From: Rhodospirillaceae bacterium
Lineage (GTDB): Bacteria; Pseudomonadota; Alphaproteobacteria; Rhodospirillales; JABJKH01
Length of the DNA: 64,000 nt
Assembly: GCA_018660465.1 (NCBI GenBank)
Contig: JABJKH010000002.1
Span: 1-64,000, forward strand
Direction: 5' to 3'
Position numbers and translations under genes: made by a program. Position 1 is the stretch's first letter, and the number at the start of each line of letters is the position of its first letter. Under the pieces are notes generated by a model. It was not told where the DNA came from and did no database searches. It worked only from the letters and a program-made list of their open reading frames with translations. Shown piece after piece: positions 45,117 to 52,964 of this stretch.

Positions 45117-45185
45117 ATGATCGAGCCCTACGTCGTTTATGACGCGAATCCTCCCTACAATAAAAACTTGCCGGGAATCGGTTGA
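45117..45185 (+). CDS. Possible 22-residue microprotein within the FNR-driven transcript
   Basis: An ATG at 45117 opens 22 codons ending in TGA at 45183-45185. The product, beginning MIEPYVVYDANPP and ending NKNLPGIG, is rich in Pro, Tyr and Asn and has no membrane segment. CGGA lies six bases upstream as a modest ribosome site. The last six codons form the left arm and loop of the terminator hairpin, which is unusual. It may be chance in an sRNA. Conservation of the codons in related genomes would decide. I do not recognise it. Confidence 0.25.
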   Translation: MIEPYVVYDANPPYNKNLPGIG

Positions 45186-45206
45186 TTCCCGGCTTTTATT
45201 TTTTTC
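45170..45206 (+). terminator. Strong intrinsic terminator
   Basis: A perfect 10-base-pair, G/C-rich stem (GCCGGGAATC with its complement) and a GGTT loop, followed directly by a T-rich run (TTTTATTTTTTT). It ends the plus-strand transcript that starts near 45055. The fnr-like gene converges from the other side, its stop lying about 30 bases further on. In the minus direction the stem is followed by an AAGT sequence, so it should act mainly on the plus strand. Confidence 0.85.
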
Positions 45207-45234
45207 GGTTAAATGAAATCACTAAAGTCTGAAA

Positions 45235-45987
45235 TTACAGGAAATGTTCCATTTCCAACTCATCAAACAGTTCGTCGAGCTTGGGCACGTGTACAGTTCT
45301 GCCATTAAAATGTGCAATGCCATCAGATTCTAATTGTTTGATGGTTCTCGACATTGTTTCCGGACGAATGCCGATCATCGCCGCAAGGTCTTGACGCGAC
45401 AATGGTAGTTCAAGTGTGAATTCGCCATCCTCCGCTTTTTTCTGGTAGCGGTCCTTTAGAACCAAGAGCAAATGGGCGAACCGAGCGCGGACGCTCAAGG
45501 TTACACTTTGTAAAAATTTTTCTTCTGCCACGTCCGCTGCTTCAACCGCCCGACGCAAATATTGCAATCCCAGCGCTGGGTTTTGGTCCAACAGCTTCCG
45601 CACGGTGGCCTTATCAACGAAACAGATTGTCGTCGGTTTTAAGGCTTCTGCACTGACGTGATGTTCGCCCCCAGTTAGGAGTGCGCGATAGCCCAAAGTA
45701 TCCCCCGGAAAGGTAACACCTAAGAGGATCGAGTTACCTTCGGCATCAACCTTTCTGACACCCACCATCCCCTGTTCAAAGCAATATAATCCCTTACACG
45801 CATCACCCTGATGGAATAAGACTTCGCCCGGCAAATACTCCCGTGTTTGCTTTGTATCGTTGATAATACTTAATTCATCATGCGTTAGCGCGCACCATTC
45901 CGCCCGGTCCCGCGCTGCGCAAGCAAAACAATCGGGCCGTAATGATGATGATTTCTTAGCGTTGGGTAACTTGCCGGAACTGGACAT
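45235..45987 (-). CDS. FNR-type oxygen-responsive transcription regulator (Crp/Fnr family)
   Basis: A 250-aa regulator. Cysteines C20, C23 and C32, with C122 in TTICFVDKA, match the four ligands of an oxygen-labile [4Fe-4S] cluster; the spacing C-X2-C-X8-C is wider than in E. coli FNR (C-X2-C-X5-C). A cyclic-nucleotide-like barrel (about 45-130) and dimer helix follow. The winged helix LSRQDLAAMIGIRPETMSRTIKQLES carries E210, S213 and R214, the FNR pattern for reading TTGA half-sites. Two TTGAC-N4-GTCAA sites flank the gene. FnrN/FixK-type subgroup membership is likely but unproven. No clear ribosome site precedes the ATG. Confidence 0.93.
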   Translation of the reverse strand: MSSSGKLPNAKKSSSLRPDCFACAARDRAEWCALTHDELSIINDTKQTREYLPGEVLFHQGDACKGLYCFEQGMVGVRKVDAEGNSILLGVTFPGDTLGYRALLTGGEHHVSAEALKPTTICFVDKATVRKLLDQNPALGLQYLRRAVEAADVAEEKFLQSVTLSVRARFAHLLLVLKDRYQKKAEDGEFTLELPLSRQDLAAMIGIRPETMSRTIKQLESDGIAHFNGRTVHVPKLDELFDELEMEHFL

Positions 45988-46134
45988 ATTTATCGTTGGT
46001 ATACCTATTTTTTTGGAAATTTTCGCAGGGTGAAAGCGTATTTCCAGATTCTACATTCTCATATAGCGATTAGACCCGAAATTGCACCCTCTGTCCCGCT
46101 GTTTTTTCCTGATTTCGAACCGAAAGAAATCTAC

Positions 46135-46177
46135 TTGACTGAGGTCAAGGACGGTCAGGATATCTTTCGTCTAGCAT
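46135..46177 (+). promoter_or_regulatory. Second FNR-type site and promoter
   Basis: TTGAC-TGAG-GTCAA at 46135-46148 shares both half-sites with the site at 45007. A TAGCAT hexamer at 46172-46177 lies about 24 bases further on, close to class-II spacing (predicted start near 46183). It would drive the 80-residue gene at 46260. The divergent fnr-like gene starts 148 bases away on the other side, so autoregulation from this site is possible but would need an unusual distance. Confidence 0.55.
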
Positions 46178-46259
46178 TAAGCTTCATAAATGTTGCCCTG
46201 AAGCGGCCTCAAAAGGGCCTATTCAGGTATTACACAGGGAATAATATCGAGGAATACTG

Positions 46260-46502
46260 ATGGCAACTCAGACATATTCAGCCCCTGTCGAAAACAGGCG
46301 ATCACAAGGGTCGGCTAAGCACATGACGGAAGAAATGGATATACAGCACGCCGCAGAACGATTTATAGAACGGTTTGGAAACGACGCCCCAAGAGAAGCT
46401 GCCATGCGCATGAATGAACTTCGGGACTCCGGTGATCACGACGGACATGATCTTTGGCAAAAAATCTACCAGTGTGTCAGCGATATCGTTGGCAAAGGGT
46501 AG
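46260..46502 (+). CDS. Small hypothetical protein, predicted FNR target
   Basis: An 80-aa soluble protein. The first 24 residues are polar and probably disordered. The rest (AAERFIERFGNDAPREAAMRM, then WQKIYQCVSDIV) looks like two helices and resembles the short alphaproteobacterial proteins with a RFGxDAxxxAxxRxxEL pattern whose function is not known to me. GAGG lies eight bases before the ATG at 46260; a later ATG at 46323 would give only the helical part. It is preceded by an FNR-type site, so low-oxygen expression is predicted. Confidence 0.6.
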   Translation: MATQTYSAPVENRRSQGSAKHMTEEMDIQHAAERFIERFGNDAPREAAMRMNELRDSGDHDGHDLWQKIYQCVSDIVGKG

Positions 46503-46530
46503 TGTCGAGAATTATTAGCTGAAAACAAAT

Positions 46531-48936
46531 TCAGCCCCGTAGCGTTCCGCCGGTCGCTTTTTCAACTGAGGCCACAATGCTTTGCGCGACGTTGTCTATG
46601 TCCGCATCTGTCAGGGTTTTATCAACTGGCTGGAGCGTGACGTTCACCGCCAGTGATTTCTTTCCTTCGCCCAAGCTGCCGCCAGTAAAGACATCAAAAA
46701 CATTCACCGCCACAATAATTGACTTGTCAGCAGACATTGCCGCACGAACGACTTTCCCTGCTTCTGTATCGACATCTACCACAAAGGCAAAGTCTCGCTC
46801 TACCGGATGAAACTGCGACAAGGTCAAATGAGGTTTGGCGGCGTTCTTCTTGGCTTTCGGCTGAGGAATTGCGTCCAAAAAGACCTCAAACCCAACCATG
46901 GCATTTTTGACGCCTAATTTACGCAATACACCTGGATGAATTTCACCGAACCGTGCGAGCACATTTTTAGGTCCCAAGCGCAACACGCCTGATCGGCCAG
47001 GATGATAGAAATTCGGTGCATCGGTCGTGACCTGAAGATTAGAAACGGGCGCGCCAGCGGCTGCCAATGCGGCCAAGACATGCGCCTTCGCATCAAAGGC
47101 GTCTACGGCGCGGGGCACTTCTGCCCAATTGCGGGGGCCTGTTTTGCCAGAAAGGATACCTGTCGCCATCATCGCCTGATCGCCGGGTCCATCGCCGGAA
47201 AATTGCGGGCCGACTTCATATAAGCACGCATCGGGAATTCCCCGATCTGCATTACGGGATGCCGCCTGAATAAGGTTCGGCAGAATGGAGGGTCGCATGA
47301 CATCAAGATCGCTGCTGATCGGATTGACCAGCCGGACCTCTTCAACGATGTCACCAAACAACTTGGCCAAATTCCCGTCCATAAACGAAACGGTCACGGC
47401 TTCGACCAATCCGCGCTCCGCCAACACTCGGCGCGCGGCAATCCTACGCTGCTGCAGCGCGCTTAATGCAGGACGTGGCAAAACGGTTTCGCGCTCCATG
47501 GCGACGGCCGGAATTTCATCCAAGCCATTAATTCGGATAATTTCTTCGACCAAGCAAGCTTCGCCAACAATGTCACTGCGCCAGGACGGGGCTTGGGTTT
47601 TTAAGGTCTCGCCATCGCCTGAAATCGAAAAGCCCAAGACATCTAAAATTCGTTTTTGTTCGTTGGCGGCAATGTCTACACCAGCCAAGCTTTTGGTCCG
47701 GGACAGTCGGAAATCAATGTCTCGCTGCCAAGCTGGTTCTGCGCCTGCGATGACAACTTGGGATGCCTCGCCACCACAAATATCTAATATCAACTGGGTT
47801 GCGATTTCCGTTGCATCATCCAAGAACGCCGGATCAACGCCGCGTTCAAATCTGAACCGGGCATCGGACTGAAGGTTCAGCTTTCTCCCTGTTGTCGCTG
47901 ATCGGATAGGATCGAAGAAGGCGGTCTCCAAGAATACATTGGTCGTTGTCTCGGTGCAGCCGCTTGCCTCTCCGCCCATAACACCGGCCAAGGCTTCGGG
48001 CTTTTTGTCATCAGCAATCACGGTCATGTCGGGCTCAAGCGTGTATTCTTCGCCGTCCAACGCCTGAAGCTTTTCACCGGCACGGGCGAGGCGAACGTGA
48101 ATGTCACCATCAAGCTTATCCGCATCAAACACATGCAGGGGCCGACAATGTCCGATGCTCATGTAGTTGGTGATATCGACCAGCGCCGATATCGGCCGCA
48201 GCCCCACTGCGTTGAGCTTATCTTTTAACCAGCCCGGACTTTCGACATTTTTGACGCCCTTAATCGAACGCCCAATAAAGTAAGGACAGGCATCGGCGGT
48301 ATCAGCATCGAAATCCAGGTGAACTTTTATAGGGCTTTCAAAACTACCTTTAACAGGCGTCGCATCCAGCGGCTTCAACGCGCCGATCCCGGTCGCGGCC
48401 AAGTCCCGGGCAATTCCGCGAACGCCCAGGCAATCGCCTCGGTTCGGCGTGATCTCAATATCAATGACAGGATCGTTCAGGCCCATGATGTCGATGGCCG
48501 GCGCGCCGATGGGGGCGTCCTCGGGCAATTCAACGATGCCGTCGTGATCATCCGACAGGTTCATCTCGCGTTCACTGAGCAGCATACCGGTGCTGGCGAC
48601 GCCGCGAATTTCAGTCTTTTTCAAGGTGATATCGGTGCCGGGGATGTAAGCCCCTTCGGCAGCAAACACGCCCTTCAATCCAGTCCGCGCATTGGGGGCG
48701 CCGCAGACGACCTCAACGGTTTCCGTCCCGTTATCAACTTGGCACACCCGCAACCTGTCCGCATTCGGATGTTGCTTGGCCTCAAGCACATGGCCGACGA
48801 CAAAGGTCTCTAATCCTTTTGAGCGGTCTTCGACCGTATCGACTTCCAAGCCGATGGCGGTCAGGCGCTCAACGACTTTGTCCAACGAGGCATCGGTTTC
48901 CAGATGCTCTTTCAGCCACGAAAAAGAAAACTTCAT
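46531..48936 (-). CDS. pheT: Phenylalanine-tRNA ligase beta subunit
   Basis: The 801-aa beta chain of the alpha2-beta2 phenylalanyl-tRNA synthetase. An N-terminal EMAP/tRNA-binding domain (EAKQHPNADRLRVCQVD near residue 53), the B3/B4 editing region, the B5 domain and the C-terminal anticodon-binding domain (HPVERDFAFVVDVDTEAGKV near residue 715) are all present, so it is full length. Its ATG overlaps the pheS stop codon by four bases. It ends the cluster rpmI-rplT-pheS-pheT. Confidence 0.97.
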   Translation of the reverse strand: MKFSFSWLKEHLETDASLDKVVERLTAIGLEVDTVEDRSKGLETFVVGHVLEAKQHPNADRLRVCQVDNGTETVEVVCGAPNARTGLKGVFAAEGAYIPGTDITLKKTEIRGVASTGMLLSEREMNLSDDHDGIVELPEDAPIGAPAIDIMGLNDPVIDIEITPNRGDCLGVRGIARDLAATGIGALKPLDATPVKGSFESPIKVHLDFDADTADACPYFIGRSIKGVKNVESPGWLKDKLNAVGLRPISALVDITNYMSIGHCRPLHVFDADKLDGDIHVRLARAGEKLQALDGEEYTLEPDMTVIADDKKPEALAGVMGGEASGCTETTTNVFLETAFFDPIRSATTGRKLNLQSDARFRFERGVDPAFLDDATEIATQLILDICGGEASQVVIAGAEPAWQRDIDFRLSRTKSLAGVDIAANEQKRILDVLGFSISGDGETLKTQAPSWRSDIVGEACLVEEIIRINGLDEIPAVAMERETVLPRPALSALQQRRIAARRVLAERGLVEAVTVSFMDGNLAKLFGDIVEEVRLVNPISSDLDVMRPSILPNLIQAASRNADRGIPDACLYEVGPQFSGDGPGDQAMMATGILSGKTGPRNWAEVPRAVDAFDAKAHVLAALAAAGAPVSNLQVTTDAPNFYHPGRSGVLRLGPKNVLARFGEIHPGVLRKLGVKNAMVGFEVFLDAIPQPKAKKNAAKPHLTLSQFHPVERDFAFVVDVDTEAGKVVRAAMSADKSIIVAVNVFDVFTGGSLGEGKKSLAVNVTLQPVDKTLTDADIDNVAQSIVASVEKATGGTLRG

Positions 48937-50009
48937 GGGTTAAGTCCTCCCACCATGGACGGGGAGGACAGGCTGGAAAATCCATAATGCCTGAGCCAGC
49001 GTAAATCAGATTCAAAGAACGTGCGCAGGTCAGGGATGCCGTATTTCAACATCGTGATCCGTTCCAACCCAATACCAAAGGCAAATCCCTGGTATTCATT
49101 AGAGTCGATGCCACAATTTTCCAGCACCTTCGGATTGACCATGCCGCAACCGAGAATTTCCAGCCAGTCATCGCCGTGACCAATGCTGAATTCACCGCCG
49201 TCGCGGGTGCAACCAATATCCATTTCCGCCGATGGTTCGGTGAACGGGAAATAACTTGGACGGAAACGCACCGGCAAATCTTCAACACCAAAATAGGCGC
49301 GGCAAAATTCCTGCACGCAGCCTTTCAGGTGACCCATGTGGCTGGTCTTATCAATCACCAAGCCTTCGACTTGATGGAACATCGGCGAATGGGTGGCGTC
49401 ATAATCGCAACGATAGGTCCGGCCCGGCACAATAATGCGAATTGGCGGCTCAGACTTCTGCATGGTGCGAATTTGCACGGGCGATGTATGGGTCCTGAGC
49501 ACCATCCGGTTACCATCTTTTTCACCCGGCAGATAGAACGTGTCGTGTTCTTGGCGGGCAGGATGTTCCGGCGGGATGTTGAGGGCGGTAAAGTTATACC
49601 AATCTTCTTCGATCTCTGGCCCTTCGGCGACGGTAAAACCCATTTCGCCGAATATCGCCACGACTTCGTCAATGGTTTGGCTAATCGGATGGATGCGGCC
49701 TTCGCTTTCGGGGCGGGTTGGTAGAGTCACATCGATGCGTTCGTCCATCAATTGCGCATCAAGGGCTGAAGATTCGAGATCAACTTTACGCGACTCAATA
49801 GCCTCAGCGATTTCAGATTTAACGACGTTCAGGGCTTGGCCCGCTTCCCGGCGCTGGTCCGGGTCCATGGCGCCGAGGCCCTTCATCATCGCGGTAATGA
49901 GACCTTTTTTGCCGAGCGCTTCGACCCGCACCTGTTCAAGCGCAGCCGTATCTGCCGCAGCAGAGACCGCGCTTTTCAGTTCGTCCCGAAGTTTTTCTAG
50001 ATCGTCCAT
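48933..50009 (-). CDS. pheS: Phenylalanine-tRNA ligase alpha subunit
   Basis: The 358-aa catalytic alpha chain, a class II synthetase. The N-terminal coiled coil (MDDLEKLRDELKSAVSAAADTA) binds tRNA. HPARQEHDTFYLPG near residue 149, LLRTHTSPVQIRTM-type motif 2 near residue 173 and GFAFGIGLERITMLKYGIPDLR (motif 3) near residue 311 are present. It lies 36 bases downstream of rplT and is coupled to pheT by an ATGA overlap. Confidence 0.97.
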   Translation of the reverse strand: MDDLEKLRDELKSAVSAAADTAALEQVRVEALGKKGLITAMMKGLGAMDPDQRREAGQALNVVKSEIAEAIESRKVDLESSALDAQLMDERIDVTLPTRPESEGRIHPISQTIDEVVAIFGEMGFTVAEGPEIEEDWYNFTALNIPPEHPARQEHDTFYLPGEKDGNRMVLRTHTSPVQIRTMQKSEPPIRIIVPGRTYRCDYDATHSPMFHQVEGLVIDKTSHMGHLKGCVQEFCRAYFGVEDLPVRFRPSYFPFTEPSAEMDIGCTRDGGEFSIGHGDDWLEILGCGMVNPKVLENCGIDSNEYQGFAFGIGLERITMLKYGIPDLRTFFESDLRWLRHYGFSSLSSPSMVGGLNP

Positions 50010-50045
50010 GCCTCTCCCCTTTTTCCAACGCCAAAAGGCGTAGAT

Positions 50046-50408
50046 TTAGGCAGCAGAGAGTGCAGTCTGAGCCTGTTCGACGAGGGCCTGGAATGCTTCC
50101 GGCTCACGCACGGCAATGTCGGCTAGAACTTTCCGGTCCAATTCGATCCCTGCCTTCGAAAGGCCATTCATGAATTTGGAATACGTAAGTCCGTGCAAGC
50201 GTGCGCCTGCATTAATGCGCTGGATCCAAAGCCGACGGAATTCGCGCTTTTTGACGCGGCGATCCCGATAGGCGTATTGCTGGGATTTCTCGACCCGCTG
50301 GATGGCGGCGCGGAAGGTGTTTCGGCTGCGGCCGGTAAAGCCTTTGGCAGCCTTCATTACTTTACGGTGACGGGCGTGGGTTGTGACGCCCCGTTTGACT
50401 CGTGCCAT
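50046..50408 (-). CDS. rplT: 50S ribosomal protein L20
   Basis: A 120-aa ribosomal protein, needed early in large-subunit assembly. [33 protein letters not shown]-type sequence at the N-terminus and the [25 protein letters not shown] segment near residue 64 are diagnostic. In E. coli it represses its own operon by binding the leader RNA. The gene follows rpmI by 18 bases. Confidence 0.98.
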   Translation of the reverse strand: MARVKRGVTTHARHRKVMKAAKGFTGRSRNTFRAAIQRVEKSQQYAYRDRRVKKREFRRLWIQRINAGARLHGLTYSKFMNGLSKAGIELDRKVLADIAVREPEAFQALVEQAQTALSAA

Positions 50409-50426
50409 TGTTCTGGTCTCCTAAAA

Positions 50427-50630
50427 CTATTTAGCGTTGGGCATGTAAGATTTGACGATCCGTGCATCAGGTGCGGACAGGATCATCCCGCGACGAGCCT
50501 TGCGAATCATCGATTGCGGGCGTTTAGACATGCCATGCTGTTTTCTGGCGACATTGGCGCGGACCTTACCGGTCCCGGTCAATTTGAAGCGCTTTTTGGC
50601 GCTGGACTTAGTCTTCAGCTTATAGGGCAT
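50427..50630 (-). CDS. rpmI: 50S ribosomal protein L35
   Basis: A 67-aa, very basic ribosomal protein with the family pattern [21 protein letters not shown] at the start and the [20 protein letters not shown] stretch at the end. AAGGAAA lies six bases before the ATG. It is the first gene of rpmI-rplT-pheS-pheT. Unlike the usual order it is not preceded by infC, which lies about 8.3 kb upstream on the same strand. Confidence 0.97.
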   Translation of the reverse strand: MPYKLKTKSSAKKRFKLTGTGKVRANVARKQHGMSKRPQSMIRKARRGMILSAPDARIVKSYMPNAK

Positions 50631-50725
50631 TTGATTTTCCTTATGCTTAATTTGAAACGTCTCTAAAGCGGCTGGGCATACCCATTAGCCGGACCACTCG
50701 ATTAACAACGTTCACGAAGACGCGG

Positions 50726-50754
50726 TTTATAGCGGGGGTGAGGGGGGAATGCAA
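50726..50754 (-). promoter_or_regulatory. Predicted sigma-70-type promoter of rpmI-rplT-pheST
   Basis: On the minus strand, TTGCAT (50754-50749) and TATAAA (50731-50726) are separated by exactly 17 bases. They lie about 100 bases before the rpmI start codon. The -10 box is strong; the -35 box matches only the TTG core. A leader of about 90 bases would result, room for L20-type autoregulation, although I see no clear pseudoknot. The remaining gap to 50845 holds nothing else I can name. Confidence 0.5.
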
Positions 50755-50845
50755 GGCGCACGCGCTCAAGGTCTTCGGCTCTGCTTTTATAGTGACGAAG
50801 CCCAAGTAATTGAAGCCGTATAATTAATCGCGCGCGCCGACTGCA

Positions 50846-51199
50846 TCAAGACGACTTGGCCGCATTAACAACGATTTCCACCAACACACCGGGCTCCAAC
50901 TCGGTTTGGCCGACACATGCGCGAGCCGGACGATTTAGATCACCGAGCCAAGCCTTCCAAACTTCGTTCATTGCAGGCTTCAATTTCAACTCGGTTAGAT
51001 AAATAGTGGCGCTCAGCAGCTGAGATTTATCACTGCCGCACTTAGCCAATCGGTCGTCGATCTTGGCGAGGACTTCTTCGGTTTGGCCGGTAATATCGAG
51101 TTCGCGGTCTGTCGCAGTGAGGCCGCAGACATAGACTGTATCGCCATGGACGACAGCTTGGCTCAAGATCTCTCCGGAATCGAGGTGTTCGATGGTCAT
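50846..51199 (-). CDS. RidA/YjgF-family protein
   Basis: A 117-aa trimeric Rid-family protein. RidA enzymes hydrolyse reactive enamines and imines from PLP enzymes; other subgroups act in catabolic pathways. The conserved arginine is in NRPARACVGQTEL near residue 89, and the C-terminal VLVEIVVNAA carries the conserved Glu. It diverges from RidA proper in the N-terminal part (EHLDSGEILSQAVVHGDTVYVCG), so a catabolic Rid subgroup is more likely. It follows the TPP enzyme gene by 44 bases on the same strand and may share its transcript. Confidence 0.9.
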   Translation of the reverse strand: MTIEHLDSGEILSQAVVHGDTVYVCGLTATDRELDITGQTEEVLAKIDDRLAKCGSDKSQLLSATIYLTELKLKPAMNEVWKAWLGDLNRPARACVGQTELEPGVLVEIVVNAAKSS

Positions 51200-51243
51200 G
51201 GTGGGTCTCCTTTAAGTGTTTTGGTCAAGGGTTAGTATTGCAA

Positions 51244-52851
51244 TCAATGACTGGGTCCGGCAGGGGCGGCGAGGCCTTCGATCTCCACATTGATGCAAGC
51301 GGGCAGGCCGCTTGCTAAGGCGCGTTGCAGAGCGTCCGCCAACTGATCAAGGTTTGTTACGTATTCGCCGTGCCCGCCAAGACCTGCGACCGCCAAGTCA
51401 TAGCGGGTTGGGGACAGTTCGCAGCCGATCAATCGGTTCTCCCCAAAGTCCCGCAATTGGATTTGGTATTCGGCATTCCACCGTGCGTCGTTACCGATGA
51501 TGGCGACAAACGGCAGGTTGTTGCGAACGGCAGTTTCGAATTCGCTCAAATGAAAGCCCGCAGTGCCATCGCCCATTACCGCGATCACTGTGGCATCCGG
51601 GCGGTTGGCCTTGGCCCCAATGGCATAACCGATGCCACCGCCGATAGCCCCAGCAGGGCCGTTGATCAGACGCCTCGGCGCACTCAGCAGCGCCATCGCC
51701 CACTGGCCGAATTCACCACCATCCAAGACCAGTACGGGATCATTAGCTTGGTCCAAAACCTTCTGGACTTCGCGACAGACAGCTATCGGCTGAATTCGTC
51801 CTTCCGGTGAGACATCTTCCGTCGGCGACACCCGCGCCGCAATCGCGCCCGCGACCTTAGCGCGCCAGTCTTCACGATTTTTGGTATCTGAACCGTGGCT
51901 GATAAGCGCTTCAATAGTCGGCCCCGCATCCGCTTTCCAAGCCCCGATCAAACGATCCCCCAAGGCGTTTCGAGCGCGATCCAAGTGATCAGGTTCCGGA
52001 TCAACGACTAGGAATTTGCATGCGGGGTCGAACACTGGCGTGCGCCCAAAGTTCACCGCGAAGTCGACTTTTTTGCCCAAGCACAGAACCGCGTCCGCAG
52101 CGGCGAATATCCCGGGGAGATCGCCCAAGGCTGGGTCTTTTAATCCGCGTGGACTTTCCAAACTCAGAACCGGCGCGCCCAAGGCATTGGCCGCCTGATC
52201 AAGCCGCCCCTTCGAACGCGTGGTGTTGAGAAACGGCCCCGTCAAAACCAAGGGTCGATCCGCTGCTGATAAAGTTTCGAGGATCGTCTCCAACGCGCCC
52301 GCTTCAAGGGTTTGTGGTTGCGAATCAAGATCGCCCGCGACTGCCGTATCGACGACGTCTTCATTCAACACATCAAACGCCAACGCCACCTGCACGGGAC
52401 CCGGACGACCCGAACGCGCCGTCTTCAGGGCTGCGGCCATATCACGGCCGAGGGCGACCCCATCGGTCGGACGGTAGGCGGCCTTAACCAAAGGTGCTGC
52501 AACCGCCGCTTGATCCAATTCCTGAAACGGGCCGAGACCATCTGCGGCCACAGGTGAATCGCCACTCAGCAGCAGCACAGGACTTTCCGACGCCCGCGCC
52601 GTATACAAAGGACCCAACGCATTCGCGAAACCAGGCGCCGCAGTCACCAGCGCAACACCAACTCCCCCCGTCAGCTGCGCCCAAGCATCCGCCATAAACA
52701 CAGCGGCGGCTTCGTGGCGGACATGGATTAGGCGAATGTCCGCATCGATACAGGCATCGAAAACCGGCATAATCTGGTTGCCCGACAGGGTGAAAATTGT
52801 TTTGACCCCGGCGGCGGACAGGGTTTGTGCGACAACGTCTGCACCTCTCAT
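51244..52851 (-). CDS. Thiamine-diphosphate-dependent enzyme, acetolactate synthase-like
   Basis: A 535-aa three-domain TPP enzyme. The N-terminal domain holds the cofactor-activating Glu in RHEAAAVFMADA near residue 47. A Rossmann-like middle domain (PGIFAAADAVLCLGKKVDFAVN) follows, and the C-terminal TPP domain has GDGTAGFHLSEFETAVRNN followed by IIGNDARWN, the GDG-X(n)-N motif. Relatives include acetolactate synthase, oxalyl-CoA decarboxylase and benzoylformate decarboxylase; substrate not assigned. ATG 52851 follows GGAGAAG by six bases, so I prefer it to the further upstream ATG at 52911. No small regulatory subunit lies nearby, which argues against biosynthetic acetolactate synthase. 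Confidence 0.88.
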   Translation of the reverse strand: MRGADVVAQTLSAAGVKTIFTLSGNQIMPVFDACIDADIRLIHVRHEAAAVFMADAWAQLTGGVGVALVTAAPGFANALGPLYTARASESPVLLLSGDSPVAADGLGPFQELDQAAVAAPLVKAAYRPTDGVALGRDMAAALKTARSGRPGPVQVALAFDVLNEDVVDTAVAGDLDSQPQTLEAGALETILETLSAADRPLVLTGPFLNTTRSKGRLDQAANALGAPVLSLESPRGLKDPALGDLPGIFAAADAVLCLGKKVDFAVNFGRTPVFDPACKFLVVDPEPDHLDRARNALGDRLIGAWKADAGPTIEALISHGSDTKNREDWRAKVAGAIAARVSPTEDVSPEGRIQPIAVCREVQKVLDQANDPVLVLDGGEFGQWAMALLSAPRRLINGPAGAIGGGIGYAIGAKANRPDATVIAVMGDGTAGFHLSEFETAVRNNLPFVAIIGNDARWNAEYQIQLRDFGENRLIGCELSPTRYDLAVAGLGGHGEYVTNLDQLADALQRALASGLPACINVEIEGLAAPAGPSH

Positions 52852-52964
52852 GAATTCTTCTCCGATTAGATTTGTAGGTTGAAATTTCACCCACCGAGGC
52901 GGAAATCGCAAGACATCCTTGGAATGTCAGGGTTTAATGAGTTGGTTTAAACAAGGAGCCTGCC

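Larger units (their letters stand above)
45055..45206 (+). ncRNA. Candidate FNR-regulated small RNA of about 150 nt (or short mRNA)
   Basis: Between the predicted FNR promoter and a strong intrinsic terminator lies a self-contained transcription unit of about 150 bases. It can fold a 7-base-pair hairpin at 45092-45111 (TTCCGAA/TTCGGAA with a 6-base loop) and the terminator hairpin at 45170-45193 with a U-rich tail. Size, promoter type, terminator and closeness to an fnr-like gene recall E. coli FnrS, an FNR-activated sRNA, but I see no shared sequence. It also contains a 22-codon reading frame (separate entry), so a microprotein mRNA is the alternative. Confidence 0.45.

Noticed and set aside
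46030-46260. A 76-codon plus-strand frame ending at the start of the 80-residue gene
   Set aside because: It spans the second FNR-type site and the predicted promoter, has no ribosome site and no recognisable family pattern; more likely chance.
51244-52851. Calling the TPP enzyme biosynthetic acetolactate synthase (IlvB)
   Set aside because: No regulatory subunit or branched-chain amino acid gene is adjacent, and the context is catabolic; only the superfamily can be supported.
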